NCBI GenBank assembly: GCA_019162745.1
Contig: JAFLLC010000072.1
Coordinates: forward strand, 7,647-71,646
Direction: 5' to 3'
Length of the DNA stretch: 64,000 nt
Source: Deltaproteobacteria bacterium
Lineage (GTDB): Bacteria; Desulfobacterota; Desulfuromonadia; Geobacterales; Pseudopelobacteraceae
The translations under genes and the position numbers were made by a program. Of the stretch, positions 44,828 through 53,475 are shown in pieces (the first letter of the stretch is position 1; each line of letters starts with the position of its first letter). Under the pieces are notes generated by a model. That model did no database searches. It saw only the letters and a list, made by a program, of their open reading frames with translations, and was not told the origin of the DNA.

Positions 44828-46435
44828 ATGAGAGAAGAAAGCATAACATTCAGTCATCGCTATGTACTGGCTTTTTCAATAGTTTTAGGCGCTTTTCTCC
44901 GCTTTTATCAAATAGGGAGTCAACCGCTTTGGCTTGATGAAGCGTGGAGTTATTGGTTTTCAGGAAGAACGATACTTGAACTTTGGACGATTATTCCCCA
45001 GTTTGAAACAAACCCGCCGCTTTATTATTCTATTTTAAAAATATGGGAAAATTTATTCGGATCATCTGAAGCATGTTTACGAAGTTTATCAGCAGTAATG
45101 AGCATCGGATGTATCCCCTTGATTTACATGGTCGGAAGGCTGCTGGGGAAGTCAATCGGCGGCAATTGGCTGGGCACAATATCAGCGTTACTGTTTGCCG
45201 TATCTCCAGTGCATATCCAATATGCTCAAGAAACACGACCATACGCAATGCTAACGTTTGCGACTACTTTGACACTATTGGTAGTTCTTTGGATCATGCG
45301 CCATCCTGCCGAAGCCTGCGAACCCATATTCAGTAGAACTTCCGATATGAATCCGTATGCAACAGAAGGAATTGCATGGCCCGGACTCTTCACGTGGATG
45401 CTCATGATTATTGCCATATCTTTTGCGCTCTGGCTCCATAATACCTCTGTTTTATACATGGTTACCCTGTTGCTTGTCGTGCTGGCGTGGGTTGCCTTGC
45501 AGTTAGAATTCAACAGGTCTTTACTAACAAAAATCCTGATTGTCGTCGTCATCACGTTTTTGCTCTGGATACCATATCTTATCTATCTAATTCCGCAGTC
45601 GCTAAACGCAAGTCTCCCTATTCCACAGCCAACGATACTCTCAACAATTAATACTGTTACCTGGTTACTACTGGGGAATTCGATTGCCTGGGGTTCCTCT
45701 ATTAACGATATTCTGAAAATGACTGCTTTTTTATTTCTCATCACTCTCGCTGCGGCGGGGTTGATACATATTCGTAAACATTCCGGTTTATTTATTTCGA
45801 TCTTGATCCTTGCGGCAATAGTGGGACCAATTTTAATGGAACTACTCTTCAGTATGGCGTTAAGACCCATTTTTCTCGCGAGAACGATCATTTATGTAAG
45901 TGTGCCGTTCTACATAGCCATTGCTGCAGGGATAATGATGTTAGGCGATACACGAAAAAGCACGCTGGCCGTTATCCTGATCTCGTTCATATTCACGAAA
46001 TGGACCTATAGCTATTTCGTGAATTTCCAGAAGGAGTCCTGGGATAAAGTTGCACAGACGGTGAGTTATCAATCCAAGGGAGATGTTGTGCTGTTTGTCC
46101 CAAACAGTATTGAAATCCCTTTTTCATATTATGCGAAGAGAATCATCAATAATAATCTTCACGTTATTCCCCTGCCATGCCCGATATCTGACTTCCTGCG
46201 CCAAGACCCCGGTATGGAAATCCTCGCTTTGGATCCTTTTAAAGCCATATGTATCAAGCCTTCTGATGTCAACTCAATCGATAGGGCGATTGGAAACAAA
46301 TCACCGGTATGGTTGATTACCAGAAGAGAAGAGTTGTTCGATCGGGACAAAATTGTATTCAACCGGCTAAGCAGTAAAAGAAATCTGGTTGCCACTCTAC
46401 GTTTTGGTGAGATTGATGTATTTAAGTTTAATTAG
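44828..46435 (+). CDS. GT39-family membrane glycosyltransferase (ArnT/PMT-like)
   Basis: About 535 aa with some 11-12 TM helices. ATG at 44828, 9 nt after AGGGG; a GTG at 44822 is too close to it. The first periplasmic loop carries the catalytic acid motif in QPLWLDEAWSYWF, the hallmark of GT-C enzymes that use polyprenyl-phosphate sugars. A second loop has YAQETRPYAML, also typical. The C-terminal 120 residues form a soluble domain (VVLFVPNSIEIPFSYYAKR). It would transfer a sugar from an undecaprenyl-phosphate donor to an acceptor in the periplasm. The next genes (UPF0104-type protein, epimerase, DPM-like GT2) look like the donor pathway. Confidence 0.88.
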   Translation: MREESITFSHRYVLAFSIVLGAFLRFYQIGSQPLWLDEAWSYWFSGRTILELWTIIPQFETNPPLYYSILKIWENLFGSSEACLRSLSAVMSIGCIPLIYMVGRLLGKSIGGNWLGTISALLFAVSPVHIQYAQETRPYAMLTFATTLTLLVVLWIMRHPAEACEPIFSRTSDMNPYATEGIAWPGLFTWMLMIIAISFALWLHNTSVLYMVTLLLVVLAWVALQLEFNRSLLTKILIVVVITFLLWIPYLIYLIPQSLNASLPIPQPTILSTINTVTWLLLGNSIAWGSSINDILKMTAFLFLITLAAAGLIHIRKHSGLFISILILAAIVGPILMELLFSMALRPIFLARTIIYVSVPFYIAIAAGIMMLGDTRKSTLAVILISFIFTKWTYSYFVNFQKESWDKVAQTVSYQSKGDVVLFVPNSIEIPFSYYAKRIINNNLHVIPLPCPISDFLRQDPGMEILALDPFKAICIKPSDVNSIDRAIGNKSPVWLITRREELFDRDKIVFNRLSSKRNLVATLRFGEIDVFKFN

Positions 46436-46476
46436 CAACAGCTTATTATTTTAGCCTCAATTGTATGGAGGACGCC

Positions 46477-46497
46477 ATGGAACGCCGCTATGAATAG
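46477..46497 (+). other. Six-codon leader ORF overlapping the next start
   Basis: ATG GAA CGC CGC TAT GAA TAG directly behind GGAGGAC. Its stop overlaps the downstream ATG at 46490, a layout that allows translational coupling. Translation is not shown by sequence alone. Confidence 0.3.
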
Positions 46498-47446
46498 CCA
46501 AATTCGTTTTTTCATACAGACATTGGGGTCTCTCGGATGCTTCTGGTGGTTATTTCAAATGGTATCACCAGAGCTGCTGTTTGATTCATTGAAGAAATCC
46601 AACTACCTGTTTGTAGTTTTAATCACCGCAATCATGGTTCCGGCGGTACTTGCGAGGGCATGGAGATGGCATTACATATTAACTCGCGGCGGGATTCCGG
46701 TTTCCATGGGTTCCATAACAAATGCGACGTTTATAGGCATGGCGCTGAATCTTATTCTGCCTGCAAGCGCAGGTGATGTGGTCAGAAGTTACTACAGTTG
46801 GCAAAAGTATGGCCATAAAGAGGAAATGCTGGCATCGACTCTCGCGGATAAGGCCGTAGCGCTCATCTCATTATTCTTGTTAGGAGCCGTTGGTGGTTTT
46901 ATGTGCGGTGAAACCAAACTTGCCATGTTAGCGGCTATCTTAATCATTCCGGCTGGTTTAATCCTCATTGTACCTGTCCGCTGGCTATGGAATATTCTTG
47001 CGCTGCTTGTGAACAGAGTGCTGAAAAAGGATCTGGATGTCGATCTCCTCCTACGCTCTTTCCACATGAGTTTATCGACCTTTTTCGGAGCCATGTTCAT
47101 TTCGATAGTGGGGTGGATGATTACGAACCTGATGTATTTTCTTGCGGTCTCGTCTGTGGGAGCACACGTCGGGATGGGGTATGTTTTCGCAATAGCTCCT
47201 TCAGTCAACATACTACGTATGCTTCCTATCTCCATTTCAGGACTTGGATCGGCAGATGCGTTAATGGTGCAGCTGTTGGGAGTGGTTGGTGTAGAGCAAC
47301 ATCTTACACTAGCGGCGTCAATGATCGTCAACATGACGTTGATTGTTATCCCCGGAATCATTGGGGCTGTATTGATGCTGGTAAATGCCCGCAGCCTTAA
47401 TAAGGCGGTAATTTTGAAGCAGGCTGCGCCGAATATCGATGTTTAA
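46490..47446 (+). CDS. UPF0104 / lysylphosphatidylglycerol-synthase-TM-like membrane protein
   Basis: 318 aa with about eight TM helices. Motifs LPASAGDVVRSYY and STLADKAVALISLF, and SISGLGSADALMVQLLGV near the C-terminus, are those of the LPG_synthase_TM family (AglD/YbhN group). Members are often found beside polyprenyl-phosphate glycosyltransferases and are suspected of moving or using lipid-linked sugars; the biochemical role is not settled. The start ATG has no ribosome site of its own, since GGAGG serves a six-codon ORF just before it. It lies 54 bp after the GT39 gene, 10 bp before wecB. Confidence 0.85.
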   Translation: MNSQIRFFIQTLGSLGCFWWLFQMVSPELLFDSLKKSNYLFVVLITAIMVPAVLARAWRWHYILTRGGIPVSMGSITNATFIGMALNLILPASAGDVVRSYYSWQKYGHKEEMLASTLADKAVALISLFLLGAVGGFMCGETKLAMLAAILIIPAGLILIVPVRWLWNILALLVNRVLKKDLDVDLLLRSFHMSLSTFFGAMFISIVGWMITNLMYFLAVSSVGAHVGMGYVFAIAPSVNILRMLPISISGLGSADALMVQLLGVVGVEQHLTLAASMIVNMTLIVIPGIIGAVLMLVNARSLNKAVILKQAAPNIDV

Positions 47447-47456
47447 GGGGGGAGAA

Positions 47457-48698
47457 ATGCATAAAATCCTATTCATCCTTGGAACACGCCCGGAAGCAAT
47501 CAAACTTGCGCCTCTTATCCATCAAGCCAAAGAATCGGATCGTTTTACAACTCATGTATGCTCAACAGGGCAGCATCAGGAAATGTTGCAGCAGGTTCTG
47601 GATTTCTTTGATTTGATCCCTGATTATGACCTGCATCTCATGCAGCGGGACCAGACGCTGCATGACCTTGCTTCGTGTGCTTTACGGTCCCTTAGTACGG
47701 TGATGGAGGAGTTAAGCCCGGACCTGGTTGTCGTTCAGGGCGATACAACGACAGCGATGATAGGTGCCCTGGCTGCATTCTATCGTCGGACGAGCGTCGC
47801 GCATATTGAAGCAGGTCTGAGGAGCAATGTAAAATTTTCTCCCTATCCGGAAGAGGTCAACAGAGTCTTGGTGACCCATCTGTCTGATTTTCACTTTGCA
47901 CCGACAGAACGATCTGCGGGCAACCTACGGAAAGAGGGCATTCCAGAGGAGAAGATATATGTCGTTGGCAATACTGTAGTGGATGCCCTTTTACTGGGTT
48001 TACGGGAAGTGAATAAGTTGAGCATGGATGATATTAACCCGGCAGTGAAGCATATTGATTTCTCTAAAAAAATAATCCTGGTGACCGGGCATCGGCGTGA
48101 AAGCTTTGGCAGGCCGCTCGAAAACGTATGCCATGCGCTGAATGAAATAGCTAAAGATAACCGGGTCGAAATCATATACCCGGTGCATCTGAATCCCCAT
48201 GTCAGGGAGCCTGTGTTTGGCATACTCGGTGGCAGGAATAATATTCATCTCATTGAACCGGTAGATTATTCGACCATGATCTATTTGATGAGTAAATCCT
48301 ACATCATTCTTACCGATTCCGGTGGAGTGCAGGAAGAGGCGCCTTCTCTTTGTAAGCCGGTGCTGGTGTTAAGGGAGGTGACGGAACGGACCGAAGGCGT
48401 TGAACAAGGTGTGACAAAGCTTGTTGGAACATCGAAAGAAAATATTGTCAGAGAGACCTTCGCATTACTTAACGATATCAATCATTATAACCGGATGGCG
48501 ACAGGTGATAACCCATACGGTGACGGATTCGCATCAAAAAGAATTGTTGATGTGCTGGAGCATGCTTTTGAGGGTCATACTCGTGTAGGTGACGGCTTAA
48601 TCCGTGTCACAGGGACTTTAAATAATAGTGATGTCATCATTAATAAGGAGGATCTAAATGGACAGGCCCAAGATAATAGTTGCTTTGCCCGCCTATAA
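47457..48698 (+). CDS. wecB: UDP-N-acetylglucosamine 2-epimerase (non-hydrolysing)
   Basis: 413 aa. Converts UDP-GlcNAc to UDP-ManNAc. Signature motifs GTRPEAIKLAP, VQGDTTT, AHIEAGLRS, PYPEEVNRVL, TGHRRESFG, DSGGVQEEAP and NPYGDG are all intact. ATG at 47457 behind GGGGGGAG. The C-terminus runs about 35 residues past the conserved end, with its final 41 bp overlapping the next gene. No UDP-ManNAc dehydrogenase (wecC) is adjacent, so ManNAc may be used directly. Start material links back to glmS. Confidence 0.94.
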   Translation: MHKILFILGTRPEAIKLAPLIHQAKESDRFTTHVCSTGQHQEMLQQVLDFFDLIPDYDLHLMQRDQTLHDLASCALRSLSTVMEELSPDLVVVQGDTTTAMIGALAAFYRRTSVAHIEAGLRSNVKFSPYPEEVNRVLVTHLSDFHFAPTERSAGNLRKEGIPEEKIYVVGNTVVDALLLGLREVNKLSMDDINPAVKHIDFSKKIILVTGHRRESFGRPLENVCHALNEIAKDNRVEIIYPVHLNPHVREPVFGILGGRNNIHLIEPVDYSTMIYLMSKSYIILTDSGGVQEEAPSLCKPVLVLREVTERTEGVEQGVTKLVGTSKENIVRETFALLNDINHYNRMATGDNPYGDGFASKRIVDVLEHAFEGHTRVGDGLIRVTGTLNNSDVIINKEDLNGQAQDNSCFARL

Positions 48699-49425
48699 TG
48701 AGGCCCTTAATATTGGCGCTTTACTTGATAATTTTGAGAGCACGCTCGCTTTGAATCTGGGTTTTGGTTTTGACCGTAAATACGTGATTGTAGATGATGG
48801 CAGTGCTGATGAAACGCGAAAAATCCTAAAGGATTATGCGACCAAAATACCCATGAGGATTGTTGTACACGAGCAGAATCAAGGATTAGGACCTACCATC
48901 AGGGATGCTCTCCAGGCTGCGACAGAAGAAGCGAGTTCAGGAGATATTATAATTACCATGGACGCTGACAACACACATTCTCCGGGCTTGATGCCGTTAA
49001 TGGTGCAGAAAATCCTTGAAGGGCACGATATTGTGATCGCTTCGCGCTTTAGGAAAGGTGCACGGGTCATCGGTTTAAGCTGGCTGCGGAAGTGCTTGAG
49101 CATAGGTGCCAGCGTGATGATGAGAATTATTTTTCCTCTGAAAGGTGTGCGAGATTACACCTGCGGATTCAGAGCGTACCGTGCGGAATTACTCCAAAAG
49201 GCATTCAAAGTGTATGGTGCATCGTTTATAGATCAGAAAGGATTTCAGTGTATGTCTGACATTCTTATAAAACTCAGGCGGTTTAATCTGATAGCTGAAG
49301 AAGTCCCAATGATATTAAGATATGATTTTAAAAAGGGAAATTCCAGCATGAACGTCGGTTTAACGGTTATTCAGACGCTGCGGCTGGTCGTGTTAAGACG
49401 CTTTGGGGTGGTCGGCAACAGTTAA
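48658..49425 (+). CDS. GT2 glycosyltransferase, dolichol-phosphate-mannose-synthase-like
   Basis: 255 aa, soluble, no TM helix. Motifs LPAYNEALNIG, VDDGSADET, MDADNTHSPG, SRFRKGARV and VRDYTCGFRAYR match DPM1-type enzymes that make polyprenyl-phosphate sugars at the cytoplasmic face. It starts inside the 3' end of wecB (41-bp overlap) behind GGAGG, so translation is coupled. Probable donor-maker for the GT39 enzyme upstream; the sugar is unknown. Confidence 0.88.
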   Translation: MDRPKIIVALPAYNEALNIGALLDNFESTLALNLGFGFDRKYVIVDDGSADETRKILKDYATKIPMRIVVHEQNQGLGPTIRDALQAATEEASSGDIIITMDADNTHSPGLMPLMVQKILEGHDIVIASRFRKGARVIGLSWLRKCLSIGASVMMRIIFPLKGVRDYTCGFRAYRAELLQKAFKVYGASFIDQKGFQCMSDILIKLRRFNLIAEEVPMILRYDFKKGNSSMNVGLTVIQTLRLVVLRRFGVVGNS

Positions 49426-49450
49426 CCCGGTACAACAAGGAGTTGTGAGT

Positions 49451-52400
49451 ATGAATTTTTTTTCTATTGCTGTTGTGTGGTTTGTTATGTCGATATTGGC
49501 GGGGCCGTTGCCTGCTTCAGGAGACACTATTACCGGGTGGTTCGATCCAGCCTGGAATAACCGAAGCACCATAATGGTCTCCAACCCCGGGGGGGGCCTG
49601 CTGAACAATTTTCAGGTTCACCTTTCCCTCGACAGCACTTTTGATTTTGCCAATGCCAACGTCGATGGCTCCGATGTGCGCTTCACGAGCGGAGACGGCA
49701 CTACCCTTATTCCATACTGGATCGAGTCCTGGAACCCGGTCGCCAAGTCTGCCAGTATCTGGATCAATATCCCGGCAATCGCGCCTTCGGGTACTACGCT
49801 TTACCTTTACCACGGTAATCAATTGTCGAGCAGTGCGTCGAATGGTACGGCAACATTCGATTTTTTCGACTCATTTGAGCCGGGAGATTCCGTGCCGGGT
49901 TATTATCTGTTAGGTTCTGAGCAGACGGCATTAGTTAAAGATCAAATTTGGGAGACATCGGCGCCACATACCTTGTCCGTTTTGCCTAATAACAGCGGAG
50001 GCTATGCCTATAGGGGTTACTATGGGCTTCAGGCGGGTTGCGGAGGCGTTGGACTGGCATTCAGTAATGACCTGTCCCGTTGGACCAAGTATGTCGGCAA
50101 CCCACTGTTTGTAAACGGAAGGTGGCCCTCAGTTCTGAAGAAAGAAAATATCTTTTATATGCTCTATACACAGGACTTCTGTGCCACCAGTCACATAAAC
50201 CTTGCTACTAGCAGTGATGGCGTCAACTTCAGCAACGTGAAGACCATCGTTCCCGCCCACTCTGGGTACCGTAACCAGAATTCCCATCTTTTCTATAACC
50301 AGGAGGATGGTAAATATTACATCTATTGGTACAGTGGTGACGACACTACATTTTGGGAAATTCGTGCGAGAAACGCTAGTACACCTGAAGGATTGGATGA
50401 TCCAAGCTCCGAGATCGTTGTTCTGCGTTCAACCGACGTGCTGGCAGCACCGAACATGCTTTTGATTGATGGCACATATTTTCTTTCAACAGAAATATTG
50501 GATAGTGCTAACCAGTGGGCCACCAAAATCTATTCCAGCAGTTCGCCAACCAGTGGTTTTTTACCGCTCCCCGGGAATCCAGTTCTCGCCGACGGCTCTG
50601 CCTGCTTCTTCCAGCATGTGATCGGAACGCAACTCCATAATTACTACTGCAAGGCTACTGAAAATATTTGGACCGTAGATCACCGTGTCGCTGATCTAAC
50701 TGCAGGAAGGATTCTGTTACAAGAGCAGGTGCCTGCTCCGAGCAGGTGGACAGCCAGTGGTGGGACATGGACAAGCGCCACCGACACACAGCAGGACGGC
50801 TCAACAGGTGGTGTGGTTAAGGGCAGCATTGGAAGCAGCATTCGCGAATTACTTCTCTCCTCATACACCGGCACTGATTATGTTCTGGAGGCGTATGGCA
50901 AGCTTCTCGGTGGGAATGCGTGGGGTCTTGGCGCACGAGCGACTGACAAATACCACCTTTACTCCAGCAACCTTTACGAGAATCTTGATTCAACCAACAA
51001 TCTGTATGAATACAGTTGGCTGGGCGGAGGGGTCGCGACGCTTGCATATGCCGCGACAGGGCAGGTTGATATGGGATCATGGAACAAACTTTCTGTGAAA
51101 GTGCATGGAAATATGATCGATGTTTACAAAGATGATGTGTTAAAGCTGCAAACAACTTCCACACAATATGCTTCTGGGGCGGTAGCACTTTTCGGCTCGC
51201 CCTACACGGTCGCAGAGTTTAACAACGTACTGGTTAGAAAGTATGAGGCTGTTGAACCCACTGCGGCAGTTGCCTCAGGAACGGCTACGGCTGTTGCGTC
51301 GGTGTCTCTGGATCCTGTAGATGTTCCAGGGGGGAGTACTTCCCAGGGGACGGTATGGTTGAATGGGATTGCACCAGCCGGCGGTGTGCTGGTGTCATTG
51401 AACGATAATTCGCCGGCCGCCGCTGTGCCTGCCACCGTAACGATCCCGGCCGGCGACGTTAGTGCCGCATTCACTATAACCACAACCTCGGTAACCAGTT
51501 CCACATTGGCCACCATTTCAGCTGGTTATGGCGGGGTGATCAAAACGGCGGTACTCACAATTAATCCTGTCACTATCCCACTCTTTTCAGATGACTTCAC
51601 ACGAGCTCCAGGTACCCCGAACCAACTATCCCCGTGGACCAGTGCCCTTGGCTCCTGGGCAGTAACCGGCGGTGTTTTGCAAGGTTCCGGATTGCCCTTC
51701 TCATATAGCCAAAGCTATTATGCTCCTACTCCTCTTTGGGATAATTATGCCGTGGAGGGCCGCTTCCAGTTTCCATCTGCGGCCTTTGGCGGGGGCATCG
51801 GTTGTCGGGTGAATCCGGCAACCGGAGCCCAGTACAGTGCATGGATTTTCCCTGACAATTCAGAGGGTGGTAAGAATGTGTTGAAGCTGGGGAAACTCTG
51901 GAGTTGGTCAACCTTCAGCGGGACATCAATGGCCGAGGCCAGCCTCCCCAGCGTCGGGACAGGCTGGCACACACTAAAGATTGTCTGTAATGGCAATCGG
52001 ATCCAGGTTTATTACGACGGGACTTCAAAGATTGATGTCAGAGACAACAACTACGATTCACGGCCAGCGTATTTGAATGGCGGAATCGGCGTAGCTATGC
52101 TGACATTAAATGCCGCATATACCATGTCAGTCGATAACGTCGTTGTGAGCAGCTTGAGTACGAACCAGGCTCCTGTGGCGACGAATGACAGTTACAGCAC
52201 CAGCGCAAATAAGTCGCTGAACCAAGCTGCACCGGGGGTGCTGAGTAACGACAGCGATCCCGAAGGCGCGACCCTGACGGCACAACTGGTGAGCGGCCCA
52301 TCTCACGGGACACTCACCCTCAATAGCAACGGCTCGTTTGCCTATACCCCGACAGCGAGCTATGTAGGGAGCGACAGTTTTACCTACCGTGCGAGTGACG

Positions 52401-53338
52401 GTAACCTCATGTCCAATATCGCAACAGTAACGATAACGATCGCCATGGCCAACCAGTCACCTGTGGCGACGAATGACAGTTACAGCACCAGCGCAAATAC
52501 GGCCATGAACCAAGCTGCACCGGGGGTGCTGAGTAACGACAGCGATCCCGAAGGCGCGACCCTGACGGCACAACTGGTGAGCGGCCCATCCCACGGGACA
52601 CTCACCCTCAACAGTAACGGATCATTTGTCTTTTCTCCGATAGCGAATTACGTGGGAAGCGACACTTTCACGTACCGTGCGAGTGATGGGACAACAAACA
52701 GCAACATTGCCACTGTGACCATATTGGTTGCATCAAGCAGTGGGGTGTTGTTCTCAGATGATTTTACACGGCCTGCCGATGCGTCAGCCCCTTTATCCCC
52801 GTGGACCAGTGCCCTTGGCTCCTGGGCAGTAACCGGCGGCGTTTTGCAAGGATCCGGTTCGCCTTTCTCATATAGCCATATATATTATGCTCCCACTCCT
52901 CTTTGGGAGAACTACTCCGTGGAGGGTCGCTTCCAGTTTCCATCTACTACGGCTTTTGGCGGGGGCATCGGCTGCCGGGTAAATCCGGCTACCGGAGCCC
53001 AGTATAGTGCATGGATTTTTCCTGACAATTCAGAGGGTGGAGGCAATATGTTGAAGTTGGGGAAACTGTGGAGTTGGTCAACCTATAGCGGGACATCAAT
53101 GGCCGAGGCGACTCTGCCGAGCGTCGGGACAGGGTGGCACACACTAAAAATGGTCTGTAATGGCAATCGAATCCAGGTTTATTACGACGGGATTTTAAAG
53201 CTTGATGTCACAGATAACAACTACGATTCACGGCCAGCGTATTTGACTGGCGGGATAGGCGTAGCTATGCTGACATTAAATGCCGCATATACCATGTCAG
53301 TCGATAAGGTCGTTGTGAGCAGCGTGAACAATAATTAG
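49451..53338 (+). CDS. Large secreted modular protein: DUF2341, GH43-like propeller, LamG-like and cadherin-like repeats
   Basis: 1295 aa. ATG at 49451 after AAGGAG; signal peptide to PASGDT. Modules as read: DUF2341 (about 35-125); a five-bladed-propeller-like region (about 167-410) with SSDGVNFS and YMLYTQD, resembling GH43/GH32-type folds; a concanavalin-like domain (about 427-599); an Ig-like domain (about 615-705); LamG-like copy 1 (711-903); two cadherin-like repeats (905-999, 1001-1095) with VLSNDSDPEGATLTAQLV in both; and LamG-like copy 2 (1100-1294). No sorting tail, TM helix or PEP-CTERM. Probably a surface glycan-binding or degrading protein. Catalytic residues of the propeller cannot be assigned by eye. 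Confidence 0.8.
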   Translation: MNFFSIAVVWFVMSILAGPLPASGDTITGWFDPAWNNRSTIMVSNPGGGLLNNFQVHLSLDSTFDFANANVDGSDVRFTSGDGTTLIPYWIESWNPVAKSASIWINIPAIAPSGTTLYLYHGNQLSSSASNGTATFDFFDSFEPGDSVPGYYLLGSEQTALVKDQIWETSAPHTLSVLPNNSGGYAYRGYYGLQAGCGGVGLAFSNDLSRWTKYVGNPLFVNGRWPSVLKKENIFYMLYTQDFCATSHINLATSSDGVNFSNVKTIVPAHSGYRNQNSHLFYNQEDGKYYIYWYSGDDTTFWEIRARNASTPEGLDDPSSEIVVLRSTDVLAAPNMLLIDGTYFLSTEILDSANQWATKIYSSSSPTSGFLPLPGNPVLADGSACFFQHVIGTQLHNYYCKATENIWTVDHRVADLTAGRILLQEQVPAPSRWTASGGTWTSATDTQQDGSTGGVVKGSIGSSIRELLLSSYTGTDYVLEAYGKLLGGNAWGLGARATDKYHLYSSNLYENLDSTNNLYEYSWLGGGVATLAYAATGQVDMGSWNKLSVKVHGNMIDVYKDDVLKLQTTSTQYASGAVALFGSPYTVAEFNNVLVRKYEAVEPTAAVASGTATAVASVSLDPVDVPGGSTSQGTVWLNGIAPAGGVLVSLNDNSPAAAVPATVTIPAGDVSAAFTITTTSVTSSTLATISAGYGGVIKTAVLTINPVTIPLFSDDFTRAPGTPNQLSPWTSALGSWAVTGGVLQGSGLPFSYSQSYYAPTPLWDNYAVEGRFQFPSAAFGGGIGCRVNPATGAQYSAWIFPDNSEGGKNVLKLGKLWSWSTFSGTSMAEASLPSVGTGWHTLKIVCNGNRIQVYYDGTSKIDVRDNNYDSRPAYLNGGIGVAMLTLNAAYTMSVDNVVVSSLSTNQAPVATNDSYSTSANKSLNQAAPGVLSNDSDPEGATLTAQLVSGPSHGTLTLNSNGSFAYTPTASYVGSDSFTYRASDGNLMSNIATVTITIAMANQSPVATNDSYSTSANTAMNQAAPGVLSNDSDPEGATLTAQLVSGPSHGTLTLNSNGSFVFSPIANYVGSDTFTYRASDGTTNSNIATVTILVASSSGVLFSDDFTRPADASAPLSPWTSALGSWAVTGGVLQGSGSPFSYSHIYYAPTPLWENYSVEGRFQFPSTTAFGGGIGCRVNPATGAQYSAWIFPDNSEGGGNMLKLGKLWSWSTYSGTSMAEATLPSVGTGWHTLKMVCNGNRIQVYYDGILKLDVTDNNYDSRPAYLTGGIGVAMLTLNAAYTMSVDKVVVSSVNNN
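51582..52158 (+). repeat. LamG-like module, copy 1
   Basis: About 575-bp coding repeat beginning at the codons for FSDDFTR. Two further copies with long near-identical stretches lie at 52748-53331 and 54772-55350, the last in the next gene. Confidence 0.85.
52163..52446 (+). repeat. Cadherin-like module, copy 1
   Basis: About 285 bp. A stretch of some 78 bp (from 52228) is identical in copy 2 (52451-52735); diverged copies occur at 54481-54760 and 55360-55637. Confidence 0.8.
52451..52735 (+). repeat. Cadherin-like module, copy 2
   Basis: Direct repeat of the preceding module, sharing GCTGCACCGGGGGTGCTGAG and the following 58 bp without change, a sign of recent duplication or gene conversion. 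Confidence 0.8.
52748..53331 (+). repeat. LamG-like module, copy 2
   Basis: Second copy of the module at 51582; the protein ends right after it. Confidence 0.85.
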
Positions 53339-53475
53339 TTTCTCCGTGGCAGCTAATGCCAATTATAAAGCTGGATACAGTTCGGCAACAGTCAGCAGAG
53401 AAGTATTAAGCGCATTAAACGCGCAAGAACGTGACTGTGTCTAATCCTGATTAGGAATTAGAAGGATGCGCTTCG

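Noticed and set aside
45226..45555. Minus-strand 109-aa frame
   Set aside because: Antisense to the GT39 gene, with no ribosome site and a composition mirroring TM codons.
52095..52601. Two similar minus-strand frames that look like a paralogous gene pair
   Set aside because: Both are antisense shadows of the duplicated cadherin-like modules, which explains their similarity.
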